Assembly (NCBI RefSeq): GCF_000372725.1
Contig: NW_005200250.1
Span: 341,007 to 405,006, forward strand
Length of the DNA: 64,000 nucleotides
Source: Emiliania huxleyi CCMP1516
Lineage: Eukaryota > Haptophyta > Isochrysidales > Noelaerhabdaceae
Reading direction: 5' to 3'
The translations under genes were made by a program, and so were the position numbers. The notes under the pieces are model-generated. The model was given only the letters and a program-made list of their open reading frames with translations, did no database searches and was not told where the DNA came from. Of the stretch, positions 19,451 to 29,500 are shown in pieces. How positions within the stretch are numbered: position 1 is the first letter of the stretch; each line of letters begins with the position of its first letter.

Positions 19451-20406
19451 TGTGAATGAATCCATAGCGCATCTCCTTGAAGGTTTGAGCCCCCCTCCTC
19501 CCCCGGGCCCCCGAATCGAGATTGGAGATTGGAGATTGGAGATGGAGATCGGAGATCTGACTGAATCAGATGACGACGTTGGAGATTGGAGATTGAAGAT
19601 GGAGATCGGAGATCTGACTGGATCCGGCCCAAGATGTAGCGACGCTGGAGATTGGAGAGTACTGGAGAGATGGAGATCGGAGCCCCCCAGCCCCTTGGTG
19701 TCTCATCGATTTTTTTGTTTTGTTTTTAGATAAAGGTTCTGTGCGCGGACGGCCCGGGGAGCCTGCGGCGCCATTTTAATCTGCGCTCCTCTTTATGGCC
19801 TGCGGCGCCTGGCTTGAGCTTGGAAGTGTAAACGAGTCCGCCAGGGCGGTCTGCAAACACGGAGCGCGCTGCGCGGCGCGCGCGGTCTACGCCGAACTGG
19901 GGCGGTATCGTGGAACGTCGTGGTTCACGCTGCCCCAACTCGGCAAAGAAGTTCGCCGTAGACCGCGCGCGCAGCGCGCTCCGTTTACAGACCGCCCTGG
20001 CGGACTCGTTTACACTTCCAAGCTCAAGCCAGGCGCCGCAGGCCATAAGAGGAGCGCAGATCAAATGGCGCCGCAGGCTCCCCCCGGGCCGTCCGCGCAC
20101 AGACCATCAGACCACAGTAACCCTTTTTATAAAAAAACATCTATCACACACCACTAGGGTGTGGGGGAGCTCCGATCTCCCCACCTCCAATACTCTCCAA
20201 TCCACAGCGTCGTCATCTTAGGCCGGGGATCCAGTCAGATCTCCGATCTCCATCTTCAATCTCCAATCTCCAACGCGTCATCTTAGGCCGGATTCAGTCA
20301 GATCTCCGATCTCCATCTCCAATCTCCAATCTCCAATCTCGATTCGGGGGCCGGGGGAGGAGGGGGGCTCAAATCTTCAAGGAGATGCGCTATGGATTCA
20401 TTCACA
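19451..20406. mobile_element. Foldback-type inverted repeat element
   Basis: A near-symmetrical palindrome of about 956 bases centred near 19928. Outer arms: TGTGAATGAATCCATAGCGC at 19451 pairs with the sequence ending at 20406. Within the left outer arm GGAGATTGGAGAT repeats occur in tandem; the right arm has the complementary ATCTCCAATCTCC series. Inner arms pair at about 19733-19905 with 19950-20105, sharing GGCCTGCGGCGCCTGGCTTG and GAGTCCGCCAGGGCGGTCTG. No transposase is encoded. Long inverted arms filled with short tandem repeats are typical of foldback elements. Confidence 0.8.
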
Positions 20407-20645
20407 CTGACCATCTCTCATCTCCAATCTCCAATCTTCTACTTGGCCACTGTCGCCGCCGGCAGCAATCTACGACCTCCATTTTCAATCTTCGATCTCA
20501 CAGCTGGGGCGGATGGCTGGGCGCTAGGATCTACAATCTGCATTATCCATCTCCTATCTCCACATTTTGGCCCGTGTTGCTGCTCAGCGATCTGCAATCC
20601 ACAATCTCAATCTTCGATCTTTAGTCTTAAATGGGGAACCGCGGA

Positions 20646-21400
20646 CGGCATGTTGTGCGAGTATATGGGACACGATGTCTCAAATATGAGGGGTTTTGAC
20701 TCCTACCGGCTCCTGACGCTATCCCTGGCAGCTCTAATGACCAGGATCAGTAGTGCTATGATAGAGGGTGCCCATACTAGCGAAGGAGCTGCCACACTCG
20801 CCCGGAACGTCCCCTTCTGGGGCCGGTTCTGCAGCCCGCGAGAGCCGACAGCGGGGCCGTGCCGCGGGTGCCTACTGCCGAGTGCCACAAACACTGCGCC
20901 GTCCCGCCATCACCTACAGGCTGTCTTGTGTGATGGTTGGGATGTCCAAACGCCACCATCTTGGCTCTTGCGACCTCAAACCCGCGAGCTGTATGGGTGG
21001 TCCTGACGTCGACAGACGCCCGATGACCACGGTGAAGCTGAGCCGGAACGAGTCGACAAGTCTCGTCTGAGCCCGTGGCGGTCGCCGGCTGAGTCGCTGT
21101 GCACGGGCCGGTACCTCAGGCGTCACCTCCGCAGCCTCAGGTCTCACACTCCATCACCTCCGACGGGACGCCGTCGGTGGCACGCTCGGCGGCGACTTTG
21201 TGGCAGCCCCACAGCGAGCGCGGCATCGAGCCTACTCGGTCTGGTCGGTCGGCCGCACTCCCTGGGTGCCAGGGAGTGCGGCCGACACGCGAGCGGTGCT
21301 TCCTGGCGGCGCGCGCCGGCTGTGGGGCTGCCACAAACTCGAGACACGCTTTTTGGGACATTTTCGACGCTTTTGTCCCATATACTCGCACAACATGCCG
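20646..21400. mobile_element. 755-base element with 25-base perfect terminal inverted repeats
   Basis: CGGCATGTTGTGCGAGTATA (20646-20670, 25 bases in all) is the exact reverse complement of 21376-21400. Inside lies a second inverted repeat (GTGGCAGCCCCACAG at about 21200 with CTGTGGGGCTGCCAC at about 21330), around GGCCGCACTCCCTGG/CCAGGGAGTGCGGCC. No transposase frame is visible, so this looks like a non-autonomous DNA element, placed between two blocks of ATCTCC repeats. Confidence 0.75.
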
Positions 21401-21732
21401 GACAGGAGGGATCCTACTGGCGAGACTTGGGCGTGTCCGTGTGAGAGATCCGCTAGGATCTCCAGTCTAAACCTACTATCTCTCCCCCAACGATCTCCTG
21501 TTCTTGCGTAGAGATTTCCATTACTCAGAGATTCCTGTCAAATGTCGCAAACCGCGCACACAGCCCACACGGGATAGGAGGAAGCAACATACCCTTGTGC
21601 CTTGAACATAGAGTATACCGAACAAAATCTCTCTCAAGAGTTAAGTTCTCCATAAGTGCTCCAAGTGCTCTCACCCAGTCAGTAATGAACACCAAAAACC
21701 GCGCTCAAGCTGTCTCTATCGGCCGCTGCAAC

Positions 21733-22209
21733 TCACTTGGGCAGGTCGAGTCGAGCGGCCTCGCCGTGGACACTGTATGCGTTGTAGGCGGCAAAGCCGA
21801 AGTTGATGAGGGAACCGATGAGCATGCCGTGGAACCACTCGAAGTCTAGTTGCCCGCAAATTGTGCCAAAAAACGTGTTGTCGCAGCGGCGGATGAACCA
21901 GACGAAGCTCAAACAGGTAAGGACGAAAGCGATGATGCAAGCGACTCCCGCTCTCTTCCACTGCTTTTTCCCGAAGGCCAGCAAGCCAGCTGCAACGCCG
22001 GCAAGTGTGGCAAGGAGGACAAGTGAGAAGGATGCGGCAACTTGCTTGCCGTAAGGCGTGTCCATCCATTGCTCTTGGCTGAGCGGAAATCCTAAGTCAG
22101 GCGGCATCCAGTCCGCTCCAACCTTGCCAAGGAATACGATCAAGAGAATGCAAGCGATGGCGACGTTGGCGTAGAAGCCGTACGTCGAGGCCTCCTGAGA
22201 CGACACCAT
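21733..22209 (-). CDS. Four-helix membrane protein, unknown
   Basis: A 158-residue frame starting MVSSQEASTYGFYANVAI. Hydrophobic helices: ANVAIACILLIVFLG, FSLVLLATLAGVAAGLLAF, AGVACIIAFVLTCLSFVWF, and a weaker one at GMLIGSLINFGFAAYNAY. A loop holds two Cys (RRCDNTFFGTICGQ). No family is recognised. It is a single-exon gene whose stop is about 330 bases from the end of the TIR element. Confidence 0.7.
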   Translation of the reverse strand: MVSSQEASTYGFYANVAIACILLIVFLGKVGADWMPPDLGFPLSQEQWMDTPYGKQVAASFSLVLLATLAGVAAGLLAFGKKQWKRAGVACIIAFVLTCLSFVWFIRRCDNTFFGTICGQLDFEWFHGMLIGSLINFGFAAYNAYSVHGEAARLDLPK

Positions 22210-22568
22210 ACCGGTTAAGAGCGGAGCAGCGAGCAGCTGTTGTGCTCAAGGCGGCGGCTTGGGGCCAAGGAGCGGGCGTCTCGAAGGCGGGATAGTAAGG
22301 GGAGGATGGGCGGGTTTTTTCTTTTTAGTTTCAAGCTTGCGTCCTGGGCGAGGCGAGGCAGGGATCTCGGCGACGTTGGAGAGCGGGCGCACGATGTGGG
22401 CGACGCCCGTCCCCCATGTTTTATTTTTTTTCATTTTCCGCCGGCGCGCCAAGCACAAACAATTGCTAAAAATCTTTGCGTCTCTCTCCGCCAAGCCACA
22501 CGCCGACACAAATCAGAGACGGCATTCCTCCGCGCCAGCCGCACCACGCCTAAAAGAGAGGCCACCCG

Positions 22569-23147
22569 ATGTCCTGCACACTACTGCTAGCTCCTCTGCT
22601 CTGCGCGGCCGCTCCGAGTACACTCCGCGTCCGCCTCGAGCAGTGCGCCTCTCGTGGCCACGCCGGTTTGCCGTCGGTCCTGCTGCTGGCGGAGGATGAC
22701 AAAGGGCCGGCCGGCTCGTGTGCCATCGCCGCTCTTCGAGTCTGCGCGGACGGCTTCGTCGACGCGGCAGCCGTTGCGCGGCCATTTCTCTCCGCTCTGT
22801 ACGTGGAGCCCCGCTGCCGCAGGCGCGGCGTCGGTCAAAGATTGGTGTCGGAAGCCGAGATAGTGGCGCGCGGGTGGGGATACGGCTCGCTCTGCCTGCA
22901 CGTTCACGAGCGCAACACCGCTGGGATGCGCCTCTACGAGAAGCTAGGGTTCGCGACGGTCGAGGACGGCAGCGCGAGCTGGCGGGACTGGTCACTCTGG
23001 CACAACGACGAACCATCGGGCGTGGGGTTCGCATGGCCGTCGGTCGGGCGGCGCGTCTACATGGAGCGGCTCCACGCTGGCGAGGAAACGCTCGCGCGGG
23101 GCAGTGAAGAGCGTGAAAGCTCCGGCACTTCCCCACAGGCCGGCTGA
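22569..23147 (+). CDS. GNAT-family N-acetyltransferase
   Basis: A 192-residue protein. The acetyl-CoA binding signature is clear: FLSALYVEPRCRRRGVGQRL (motif A, Q/RxxGxG/A) and NTAGMRLYEKLGF (motif B). It begins MSCTLLLAPLLCAAAPST, which could be a short signal peptide. A Trp-rich segment (SWRDWSLWHN) follows the core. The substrate is unknown. The stop is 206 bases before the start of the AEC-type carrier on the same strand. Confidence 0.82.
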   Translation: MSCTLLLAPLLCAAAPSTLRVRLEQCASRGHAGLPSVLLLAEDDKGPAGSCAIAALRVCADGFVDAAAVARPFLSALYVEPRCRRRGVGQRLVSEAEIVARGWGYGSLCLHVHERNTAGMRLYEKLGFATVEDGSASWRDWSLWHNDEPSGVGFAWPSVGRRVYMERLHAGEETLARGSEERESSGTSPQAG

Positions 23148-23353
23148 GGAGCGTGCTGCAACGGGAGGGTAATTTTTTGAGGCGATTCGCCTCGTTATTT
23201 CCTTCTGTCTGTGTGTGTGTGGCCGGGAGTACACGGGCGCACGTGAGCGCGCTGCCTCGCATGGGTCTGTGTGTGTGGGCTCTCTCTTTGTTTTGTTTGT
23301 TGCTGCTGTGTGGTGCCGTGCCCGTGTGGGGGGTTTTCTGTTTCTTTTTCGCG

Positions 23354-24361
23354 ATGGCGGCCGTAACAAATGTCCTCTGCAGCTCCTTCGGCTGCATGCT
23401 CCTCGGTCTGGCCGTGGCACGGCTCCAGTTGCTCACCGAGGCCGGCTGCGGCGCCGTCGCAAAGCTGTACGCCAAGCTGGTCTTCCCGACAATGGTCTTT
23501 TCCGGCGTCGCCCTGATCGACCTCTCGGCAGTCGACCCAGCCGTGGTGCTGGTGGCTGCGGGCTCCAAAGCCATTCTTGCGGCGCTAGTCACGTGCTGCG
23601 GGGTCGCCGTGCTCCGCGCCGACAAGGGCCGGGCCGCGGTCGCGCACGCCGCGGCGTGGGCGATGGCCGCCACCCACTCGTTTGACGTCACGCTCGGCGT
23701 GCCGCTCGCTCGCGCTCTCTTCCCGGGCAAGGTGGACTACCTCTACCTCAACCAGACGGCGCAGCTGGTGCTGATTAATCCACCGCTCCTGATCCTGATG
23801 CAGCTCGGCGGCGGCGGCGGCGGCGGCGGCGCCGTGCTGCGCGGCATCGCGCGAGAGCCTCTCGTGGTGATGACCGTGCTCGGCCTCGCGTGCGGCCGCG
23901 GCTTCGGCGGGGTGCTCCCGCCGCCGCTCGCCGCGCTGAGCGGGCAGGTGGCCGCCGCAGGCCCACTGCTGGGCAACCTGGCGCTCGGCTTCGCGATGGC
24001 GCGCGTGGGCGGCACCACCGCCGCCGAGGCGAGAGCGTCGTGCGCCCTCTGCGCCGCGAAGCTCGGCGTGATGCCCTGCCTCTACGTCGGCGTCGCGGCG
24101 CTGATCGGCTGCGACGCGCCCTCCGCCTTCCTTGTCTTCCTCGGCTCGCTGCCCGCCTCCGCCTCCGTCTACTCGCTCGCCCTCGTGCGCGACCTCTCCC
24201 CGCGCGTCATCGGGCCGCTGGTGCCCGCCTCCATCCTGCTCTCCGTCGCGAGCATCCTCCTGCCGCCGGAGGCCCGCTCCGCCGTCATGATCGCCGCGGC
24301 GCTGCTCGCCGCCGGACTGGGCGCGATCTACTCGCTGCGGGCAAAGGGGAAGGCCGACTGA
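23354..24361 (+). CDS. AEC/PIN-like membrane transporter
   Basis: A protein of 335 residues and about ten membrane helices, resembling the auxin efflux carrier family (PF03547), which includes plant PILS/PIN and the N-terminal part of animal GPR155. Recognisable parts: FGCMLLGLAVARLQLL (helix 1), KLVFPTMVFSGVALI, ATHSFDVTLGVPLARALFPG, YLNQTAQLVLINPPLLILMQ, and GPLLGNLALGFAMARVGG. A Gly run (LGGGGGGGGAV) replaces the central loop. I chose ATG 23354 because helix 1 follows directly; the frame extends upstream through low-complexity TG-rich sequence. The transported substrate is unknown. Confidence 0.75.
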   Translation: MAAVTNVLCSSFGCMLLGLAVARLQLLTEAGCGAVAKLYAKLVFPTMVFSGVALIDLSAVDPAVVLVAAGSKAILAALVTCCGVAVLRADKGRAAVAHAAAWAMAATHSFDVTLGVPLARALFPGKVDYLYLNQTAQLVLINPPLLILMQLGGGGGGGGAVLRGIAREPLVVMTVLGLACGRGFGGVLPPPLAALSGQVAAAGPLLGNLALGFAMARVGGTTAAEARASCALCAAKLGVMPCLYVGVAALIGCDAPSAFLVFLGSLPASASVYSLALVRDLSPRVIGPLVPASILLSVASILLPPEARSAVMIAAALLAAGLGAIYSLRAKGKAD

Positions 24362-24858
24362 GATGGGATCCGTGGGGGAGTGTTTTGGGTATCGCCGCGC
24401 CCTGCCTCGACTTCGGCGCACTTTGAAACCAACCCGACTTTGATTCGTCAGAGCTGTCTTGTGGGATTAGGTTAGGAGGACGGCAATACGCAGCAGACTC
24501 GCGGTGTGACCCTTTGAGCTTTGTCGCGCTCGTGCGTGTGTAGTCAGGTGTGTGTGTAGTGTGAGCAGAGCGAGCCTGCGCTTTAAAAAACGTATATATA
24601 TCGTTCCGAAGGCTGCGCGCGAGCGAGCGAGGCGCGGGCGCTCGAGAGTGTGTCGAGAGCGACGAGAGGCGAGAGCGCGCGGCGGAGAGGATCTCACAGT
24701 AAAGTCTCCAGGCGTCCAGCATGTTGGATGTAACGCAGAAGTCGACGGCCCAGCTACAGTGCAGTGTACAAGCGAACCCCACAACACACCCCGCACAGCG
24801 TAACACATGGCACACCCCATGTACCCCACCAATACATCCACGGCGCGGTTGTCCTGTG

Positions 24859-25526
24859 TTAAACAGGGACTCCGCCGTCGGCAATGAGGCCTGCGGCCTG
24901 CAGAATCTTGGCCACGCGCATCACCCCGGCCCTCCCACCAAAGTGTATGATGTCGGTGTACTCGGCCTCCGTCGCTGCGAGCTCCAGCGCGTTGGCATAG
25001 TCTTGTCGCTCCATGTGGTAGTTGAGGTGCTCCAGCCGGTGCGACTCCATCGACTCGTTGAGCGCCCGCACCTCCTCCTCCGTCACGACGAGGTCGAGCG
25101 CCGTCTCGTACTCACCCGTCGCCGTGTGGTACCTCAGCCAAGTCTGCCGACACTCTTCCTGGTACTCCGCCTCTGCGCGCACTACACGCTCTCGCTCACT
25201 GGGAGTCTCGGCGAGCTCCGCTGCCTGTGCCAATAGAGGGGGAAGGGTCAGCGCGGCTGGCTCAGCGCGGGTGCGAGATTTTTGTCCAGCGGGCGCGCCT
25301 GCTCGAATTGGCCCTCCGATATCAAGTAGTTCATGTACTGGACTCGGTTCAGCTCACGGTTCACCTCTTCCCCGCCCATGTCGTCGTTCCCGCCTTCGCT
25401 GGCCGCCTCGGCACACGCCACGACTTCCCGGCTCCGATCCTCCTCGCTGGCTTCGGATGTCTCATCCGACCAGATGCTCTCCTGGTCCTCCGCACGGCTG
25501 TACTCGCCCTCGCTCCTCCCCACCAT
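24859..25526 (-). CDS. Acidic helical protein of unknown function
   Basis: Two exons, 25526-25299 and 25224-24859, give 197 residues. The 74-base intron reads GC-AG (CAG|GCGCGC ... CACAG|GCAGCG). Exon 1 is very acidic (EDQESIWSDETSEASEEDRS). Exon 2 is helical and charged, with repeating features such as EEVRALNESMESHRLEHLNY and RQDYANALELAATEAEYTDI, ending near GLIADGGVPV. I recognise no family. Its start is only 85 bases from the parvulin's first in-frame ATG on the other strand, so the two probably share a promoter region. Confidence 0.65.
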
Positions 25527-25655
25527 CCCACCCTTCCGCTTGCCGTTCCCAAGCCGTCCTGTCAAGCCAGGCCAAGTAAGATCGGAAATAAAAAGAAATA
25601 TATCTGCCCCATGTCCGATTTCTCTTTCCCAATGAGCCTCCGCTGTGAGGGACGA

Positions 25656-26213
25656 ATGACCTCGTCCGCGTGCTTGCTGCTGCTCGGCGGCGCGACCGCG
25701 CTGCACGTTGGGCCTCGCGCCGTGCGCTCGCCCGGCGCGGCGCGGAGCGTCAGCACCATGGGCCTGTTGGACGGCCTTGCGGAGGCGACAAAGCACCTGC
25801 CGATCCAGCAGATGATCGATCAGCGGGTGGCCAAGGTCTCGCACATCCTGATGAAGCCGGGAGGCTCGATGACCATCGAGGAGGCGCGCGCGCAGTTTGA
25901 GGCCTGGAAGGTGGAGATCGGCGGCGACTCCGACAAGTTCGCCGAGGTGGCACGGCGGGTGTCCGAGTGCGAGCAGACGAGCGAGAAGGGCGGCGACCTC
26001 GGATATTGCACGCGGCTGAAGCAGCTTCCGCGCCAGATCGACGACGTGGTCTTCGTGAAGGAGCCTGTGCCGGGCGTGTACGGCCCGATCGGCACAAAGC
26101 AGGGGCTGCACCTCGTCTATTTGCATTCGTGCGGGGAGCCAATGGGCCGCACTGAGGCGCTCTTCGACCCGCCAAATAGCTTGAAGGAGAAGCTGAACCA
26201 GGTGGGCAAGTAG
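25656..26213 (+). CDS. Parvulin-type peptidyl-prolyl isomerase, plastid-targeted
   Basis: The protein has 185 residues from ATG 25656; an in-frame ATG also lies at 25611. The N-terminus is a signal peptide (SSACLLLLGGATALHVG) with a basic region (RAVRSPGAARS), fitting a complex-plastid leader. The rotamase domain follows: VAKVSHILMKPGG, a helix EEARAQFEAWKVEI, FAEVARRVSECEQTSEKGGDLGYCTR, VFVKEPVPGVYGPIGTKQGLHLVYLHS. Parvulins turn peptidyl-prolyl bonds and help folding. The start at 25656 is chosen because it opens directly with the signal peptide. Confidence 0.85.
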   Translation: MTSSACLLLLGGATALHVGPRAVRSPGAARSVSTMGLLDGLAEATKHLPIQQMIDQRVAKVSHILMKPGGSMTIEEARAQFEAWKVEIGGDSDKFAEVARRVSECEQTSEKGGDLGYCTRLKQLPRQIDDVVFVKEPVPGVYGPIGTKQGLHLVYLHSCGEPMGRTEALFDPPNSLKEKLNQVGK

Positions 26214-26609
26214 CAGCGGGGCCTGTACTCTCGGTGGGTTGGTCGGCATGCGGGGATTGCACAGACTATCGTACACGGGCATCGTCGCGTTAACCCCTGC
26301 GCGTAAAATACGAGAGTCGAGACGACAGCGTGTTTTTTACGGTGTACGCCGTCGCCGTGACCGCTGTGGGGACGCGGCGGGGCGTGTATGAGGTGTGTGG
26401 GACCGGCTTCGTGCTCGGTTTCATAAAGCAGACACTCAGGTCGGAACCGGGCGAAACGCCTTTTTGGAATCGTGCCAGCGGTGAGCAGTGTCCGGGTGTT
26501 TTGTTGGGGCAGCCTGAGCGTGAGCCTCGCCGTAACCGCTAACCCGTGTATCCCGTATGAATGTCCCGTGTCGCGAGAGGGAAGGGTGCGACACCGCCGT
26601 GGCTCGGTG
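26214..26609. other. gap without recognised gene
   Basis: This is the space between the parvulin stop and the POP5 stop, which face each other. I see no repeat family or coding pattern. Confidence 0.5.
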
Positions 26610-27092
26610 TCAATCGTCCTTGAGTTCTCGGATCGATCTCCGGATCTCCGCCGCCGTCGCTGCCGCATCCACCGCGGGCGGCCGGACGGCCGCCCCTTCG
26701 CACAGGCCCAGCGCCGCACGCGGACGAGGTGGCGCGAGGGCGGCGAGCTGCTGCTCGAGCCGCCTCACGAGTGCTCGACGTGCCGTCCGCTGCGAGCCAG
26801 CCATGTGGATCACCGACAGTCGGACAGGCCGCTTCCGAATGAACTGCACCGCGGTCGCCGCAGCGCGCGCCTGCGCCGCGTGCCTGCGCGGGACGCGCAC
26901 GAGCGCAAACCCGGCCGGTGCGCAGTAGTGCCTCGCGGCCAGCCCCGAAACGCAGCCGAGCCCAGCGTCGCCAAAGAGGGCGCCGTAGGAGGCGCGCAGC
27001 GCGGCGGAGAGTTGCGATGCCGTGAGCCGCTCGACGTCCTCACCGAGCCGCTCGACGCGCAGGAGGAGGTGGCGCTCAGCACTGACAACCAT
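26610..27092 (-). CDS. POP5: RNase P/MRP subunit POP5
   Basis: A 160-residue, single-exon protein that follows the Rpp14/Pop5 family pattern: MVVSAERHLLLRVERLGEDV at the start, SQLSAALRASYGALFGDAGLG, RHYCAPAGFALVRVPRRHAA, and FIRKRPVRLSVIHMAGSQRT. POP5 is a core protein of the ribonucleoprotein enzymes that cut 5' leaders from tRNA precursors and process rRNA. The ATG at 27092 matches the usual family start; an in-frame extension to 27230 adds a hydrophobic stretch that does not fit. The C-terminal tail after ARRALVRRLEQQL is Ala-rich and longer than usual. Confidence 0.82.
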   Translation of the reverse strand: MVVSAERHLLLRVERLGEDVERLTASQLSAALRASYGALFGDAGLGCVSGLAARHYCAPAGFALVRVPRRHAAQARAAATAVQFIRKRPVRLSVIHMAGSQRTARRALVRRLEQQLAALAPPRPRAALGLCEGAAVRPPAVDAAATAAEIRRSIRELKDD

Positions 27093-27231
27093 AGCGCGTG
27101 GCGGTGCCCAGAGAGGCGCCTGCTCGTCGATAAAGGCGAACGCTGCTCGGACGAGAGGCCCGAGAACGAGGAGAGAGGCGGGGGGCGGCGCGCCGCCTTT
27201 TCTTTTCGAGAAAGCGATACACAAGAACACA

Positions 27232-27320
27232 AGGGGTGGAGGGGCCCGTCCGCGGAGCTAGGCGGTACGGGCGCCCTCCACTGCGGCTGAGCGCAAGAAG
27301 CCGTCCGCTGTTTGCTTGTT
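27232..27320 (+). repeat. dispersed repeat, GGGCCCGTCCGCGGAGCTAG type
   Basis: The copy reads GGGGCCCGTCCGCGGAGCTA then GGCGGTACGGGCGCCCTCCA and AAGAAGCCGTCCGCTGTTTG. Near-copies lie at 42097-42185 (+) and 55745-55800 (-, partial). The three copies are not inside coding sequence. Confidence 0.8.
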
Positions 27321-27329
27321 CGTGACCCA

Positions 27330-27372
27330 GTTGGAGAGAGAGAGATTTTCAATACCAAACAACTCTTTGTTG
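27330..27372 (+). repeat. dispersed repeat, GAGAGAGATTTT...AATACCAAACAACTC
   Basis: The string GAGAGAGAGATTTTCAATAC plus CAAACAACTC recurs at 49862-49902 (+) and, split and rearranged, at 47180-47230 (GTTTGGTATTGCAG and GAGAGAGATTTTT). It is found near gene ends. Confidence 0.7.
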
Positions 27373-28640
27373 TTTCCCAGTTGGTGCGCATCTTGCGCGC
27401 CTGCTTGTTGATGTTATCGGCGTCGCCCGCCACCGCCGCCATGGAGATCTGCTGCGTGTGGTGGACGACGAAGGAGGAGGCGCTCGCCGACGCCGCCCCG
27501 TACACCGTCCGGTCCGTCGTTGCTGCCCGCCGCTTCCTTGGCGAACACGTGGAGGAACTGCTTGGTGGGCGGCGCAATGCCACCCAAAGTTTCCATCCAC
27601 GAGCACCAGCCGCGTTATGGCTTTCTTGACCCACTTCGCGTCGTGTAGTACTTGCGCCCCCGTCCACTTGCAGCCTGTATTCTTCTTGAACCACCCGTCT
27701 CCATACGCGTGGTCTTACGTCTTTGACCCATCCCTTTCCAGTCGAGTGGTCGAAGCGGTCCGTCCACCTGACGGCCACGCTCCTTGCACCCCACGACCGC
27801 CGTCAACGCCTTGTCCAGCGTGTTTCCAAACCCGTAGAGGTGGCCCACCAACGCCACGCTGCCACCATTGTCCCACGAGCCCCTCCCCGACGTCGTCGAC
27901 TTGATGAGAGGGTTCCAGCACTTGACCTCGTAATGCACGTCCCGCATCGTGGCGAAGTCACCGCCGAGCTCGCAGATGTCCAGTCACGGACGTGTCGTTG
28001 AGGTGCCGCGTCACCTCGGGCTTTTCCTTATCCCCGAGGATGATGCTGCCAACCGAGCGCGCCCGGATGGCATTCTGGGCGGCCCTTAGCACCCCATTGT
28101 GCTTGGAGGTGCGGTCGCCCTTGTTGGAATTGGCGAGGGAGTCGCCCACTTGTACTCACCCACCGTGACGTGCACGCCCGAGGCGGCCTTCTCGACGAAA
28201 GTGGGCGCAATCACCGACAAGTAGAGCCCGTGCCTGCGCTGTATCGCCGTCAGGAACATCGCCGACACCATCTTCGTGTGGTGGAGTCCATCAGGGCGCA
28301 TGCGCGAGCCATCCAGCGGCGCCGAACTGGGAGATCGAGATGTAGCGAGTCGCCTCCCTGGACTTGATCGCCTCCGACTGCGGCGTGTTTTTGTCAATCT
28401 CCTCGCACGCCGCCAGGCACGCGATCCACGCTTCGTGGGCCCCGACAGCAGCGAGCGTGCCCTGACCCCTGTTTCGGGACTGGAGAGAGAGGTGCTCTGC
28501 TGCGTGAAGAGGTCGCCAATAGGCGGGATGCGCTGCGCCGACGGCAGCATGGACGGACAGAAGCGGCCAAGCTCGTACGTGTGGCATAGGCCAAACTCCT
28601 TGTCTTGTTCAGAGAGAAAAGAATTTGGAGAAGGGGAAAA
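27350..28640 (-). pseudogene. Decayed copy of a repeated protein-coding family
   Basis: On the minus strand a protein can be followed from about 28640 to 27350 only by changing frame several times. Segments: HTYELGRFCPSMLPSAQRIP; AWIACLAACEEIDKNTPQSE; TKMVSAMFLTAIQRRHGLYL; GVLRAAQNAIRARSVGSIIL; MRDVHYEVKCWNPLIKS; ALVGHLYGFGNTLDKALTAV; FDHSTGKGWVKDVR; and TVYGAASASASSFVVHHTQQ. At least four frame changes and stops separate them, so the gene is broken. A second fragment of its C-terminal part lies at 34955-35110. I do not know the function; a dispersed, degraded, multi-copy family suggests a mobile element or expanded gene family. Confidence 0.6.
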
Positions 28641-29320
28641 TGGAGAAGGGGAAAAGAGGTGGATGCTAGCATGAGCCCGATGCGTCGCAGTGCTCTTGCG
28701 TTTCGGCGGTAGTGATCTGATCACCCGAATGCCACGTTCGGATCGCTTCTCATCGCAAACCCCGTCAGCAGTGCTCGGGGATGTACTTAAGACTAGAAAA
28801 GAAAAGCGAAAAAAAAGTGCGGCGGGCACGTCGCGCCGCATGGTGGCCGCGCTGCGCCACTCGCCGCTGGCGCGCGGTTGATCGCGGCGCCGACTCCGCG
28901 GCGGCGCCATCTCACGCAGCGGGACGCGTCGCGTCGTCGGCGCCAAAACAGACGCGAGCTCGCGGCGCGGCCGCGGCAGCAAAAACATCAAACCGTCTAC
29001 TTCTCCTTCTCTTCTCGTCTCGTCTTGTCGCAGGCGCACACGCGCGCGACGTGCGCACGTGTCGCCGCGTTCGCTCCGCGAAGGACGATTCGAACCGGGA
29101 GCCAGTCGGCGCAGCGGCGGCACGCGGCGGCAAAACGCACGACGCTCACCTCATGGAGATGCTGCGGCTTTGGCACCTCCTGATATAATGCTGATTTTTT
29201 GCTGAGCGGGGCGGAGGCACCGGGCGGCGGAGGCGGCGGCGGACGACGTCTACTACCTGGCCGTCCCCTGTGGTAGCTTAGCGATCAGGGAGGATCTACC
29301 TGTTCGGCCTCGAGGAAGCT
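28641..29320. other. gap without recognised gene
   Basis: No convincing coding sequence. Alternate GC-rich frames on both strands are short and unlike known proteins. The GA-rich tract follows at 29325. Confidence 0.45.
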
Positions 29321-29324
29321 GCTG

Positions 29325-29500
29325 GGGGAGAGGGGGGGAGAGAGGAGAGGAGGAGACGGGAGAGGATGAGAAGAGGAGAGGAGAGGAGAGGAGAGAGGAG
29401 GAGAGAGGAGAGAGGAGGAGGGGGAGAGGAGAGAAGAGGGTGGGGGGTGAGAGGGAGGGAGGGAGGGAGGGAGAGAGGGAGGAGAGAGAGAGGAGAGCCT
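29325..29500. repeat. purine-rich (GGAGA)n tract
   Basis: About 175 bases of almost pure A/G on the plus strand, built from GGAGAG and GGAGG units. The Pro/Ser/Leu-rich minus-strand frame across it is an artefact. Confidence 0.9.

Noticed and set aside
23153-23353. Longer N-terminus for the AEC carrier
   Set aside because: The extra 67 residues come from TG-rich low-complexity DNA, while helix 1 of the family begins right after ATG 23354.
29050-29130. Possible tRNA on the minus strand (GGTTCGAATC box)
   Set aside because: The T-arm stem does not pair and no A box or acceptor stem could be found at the right distance.
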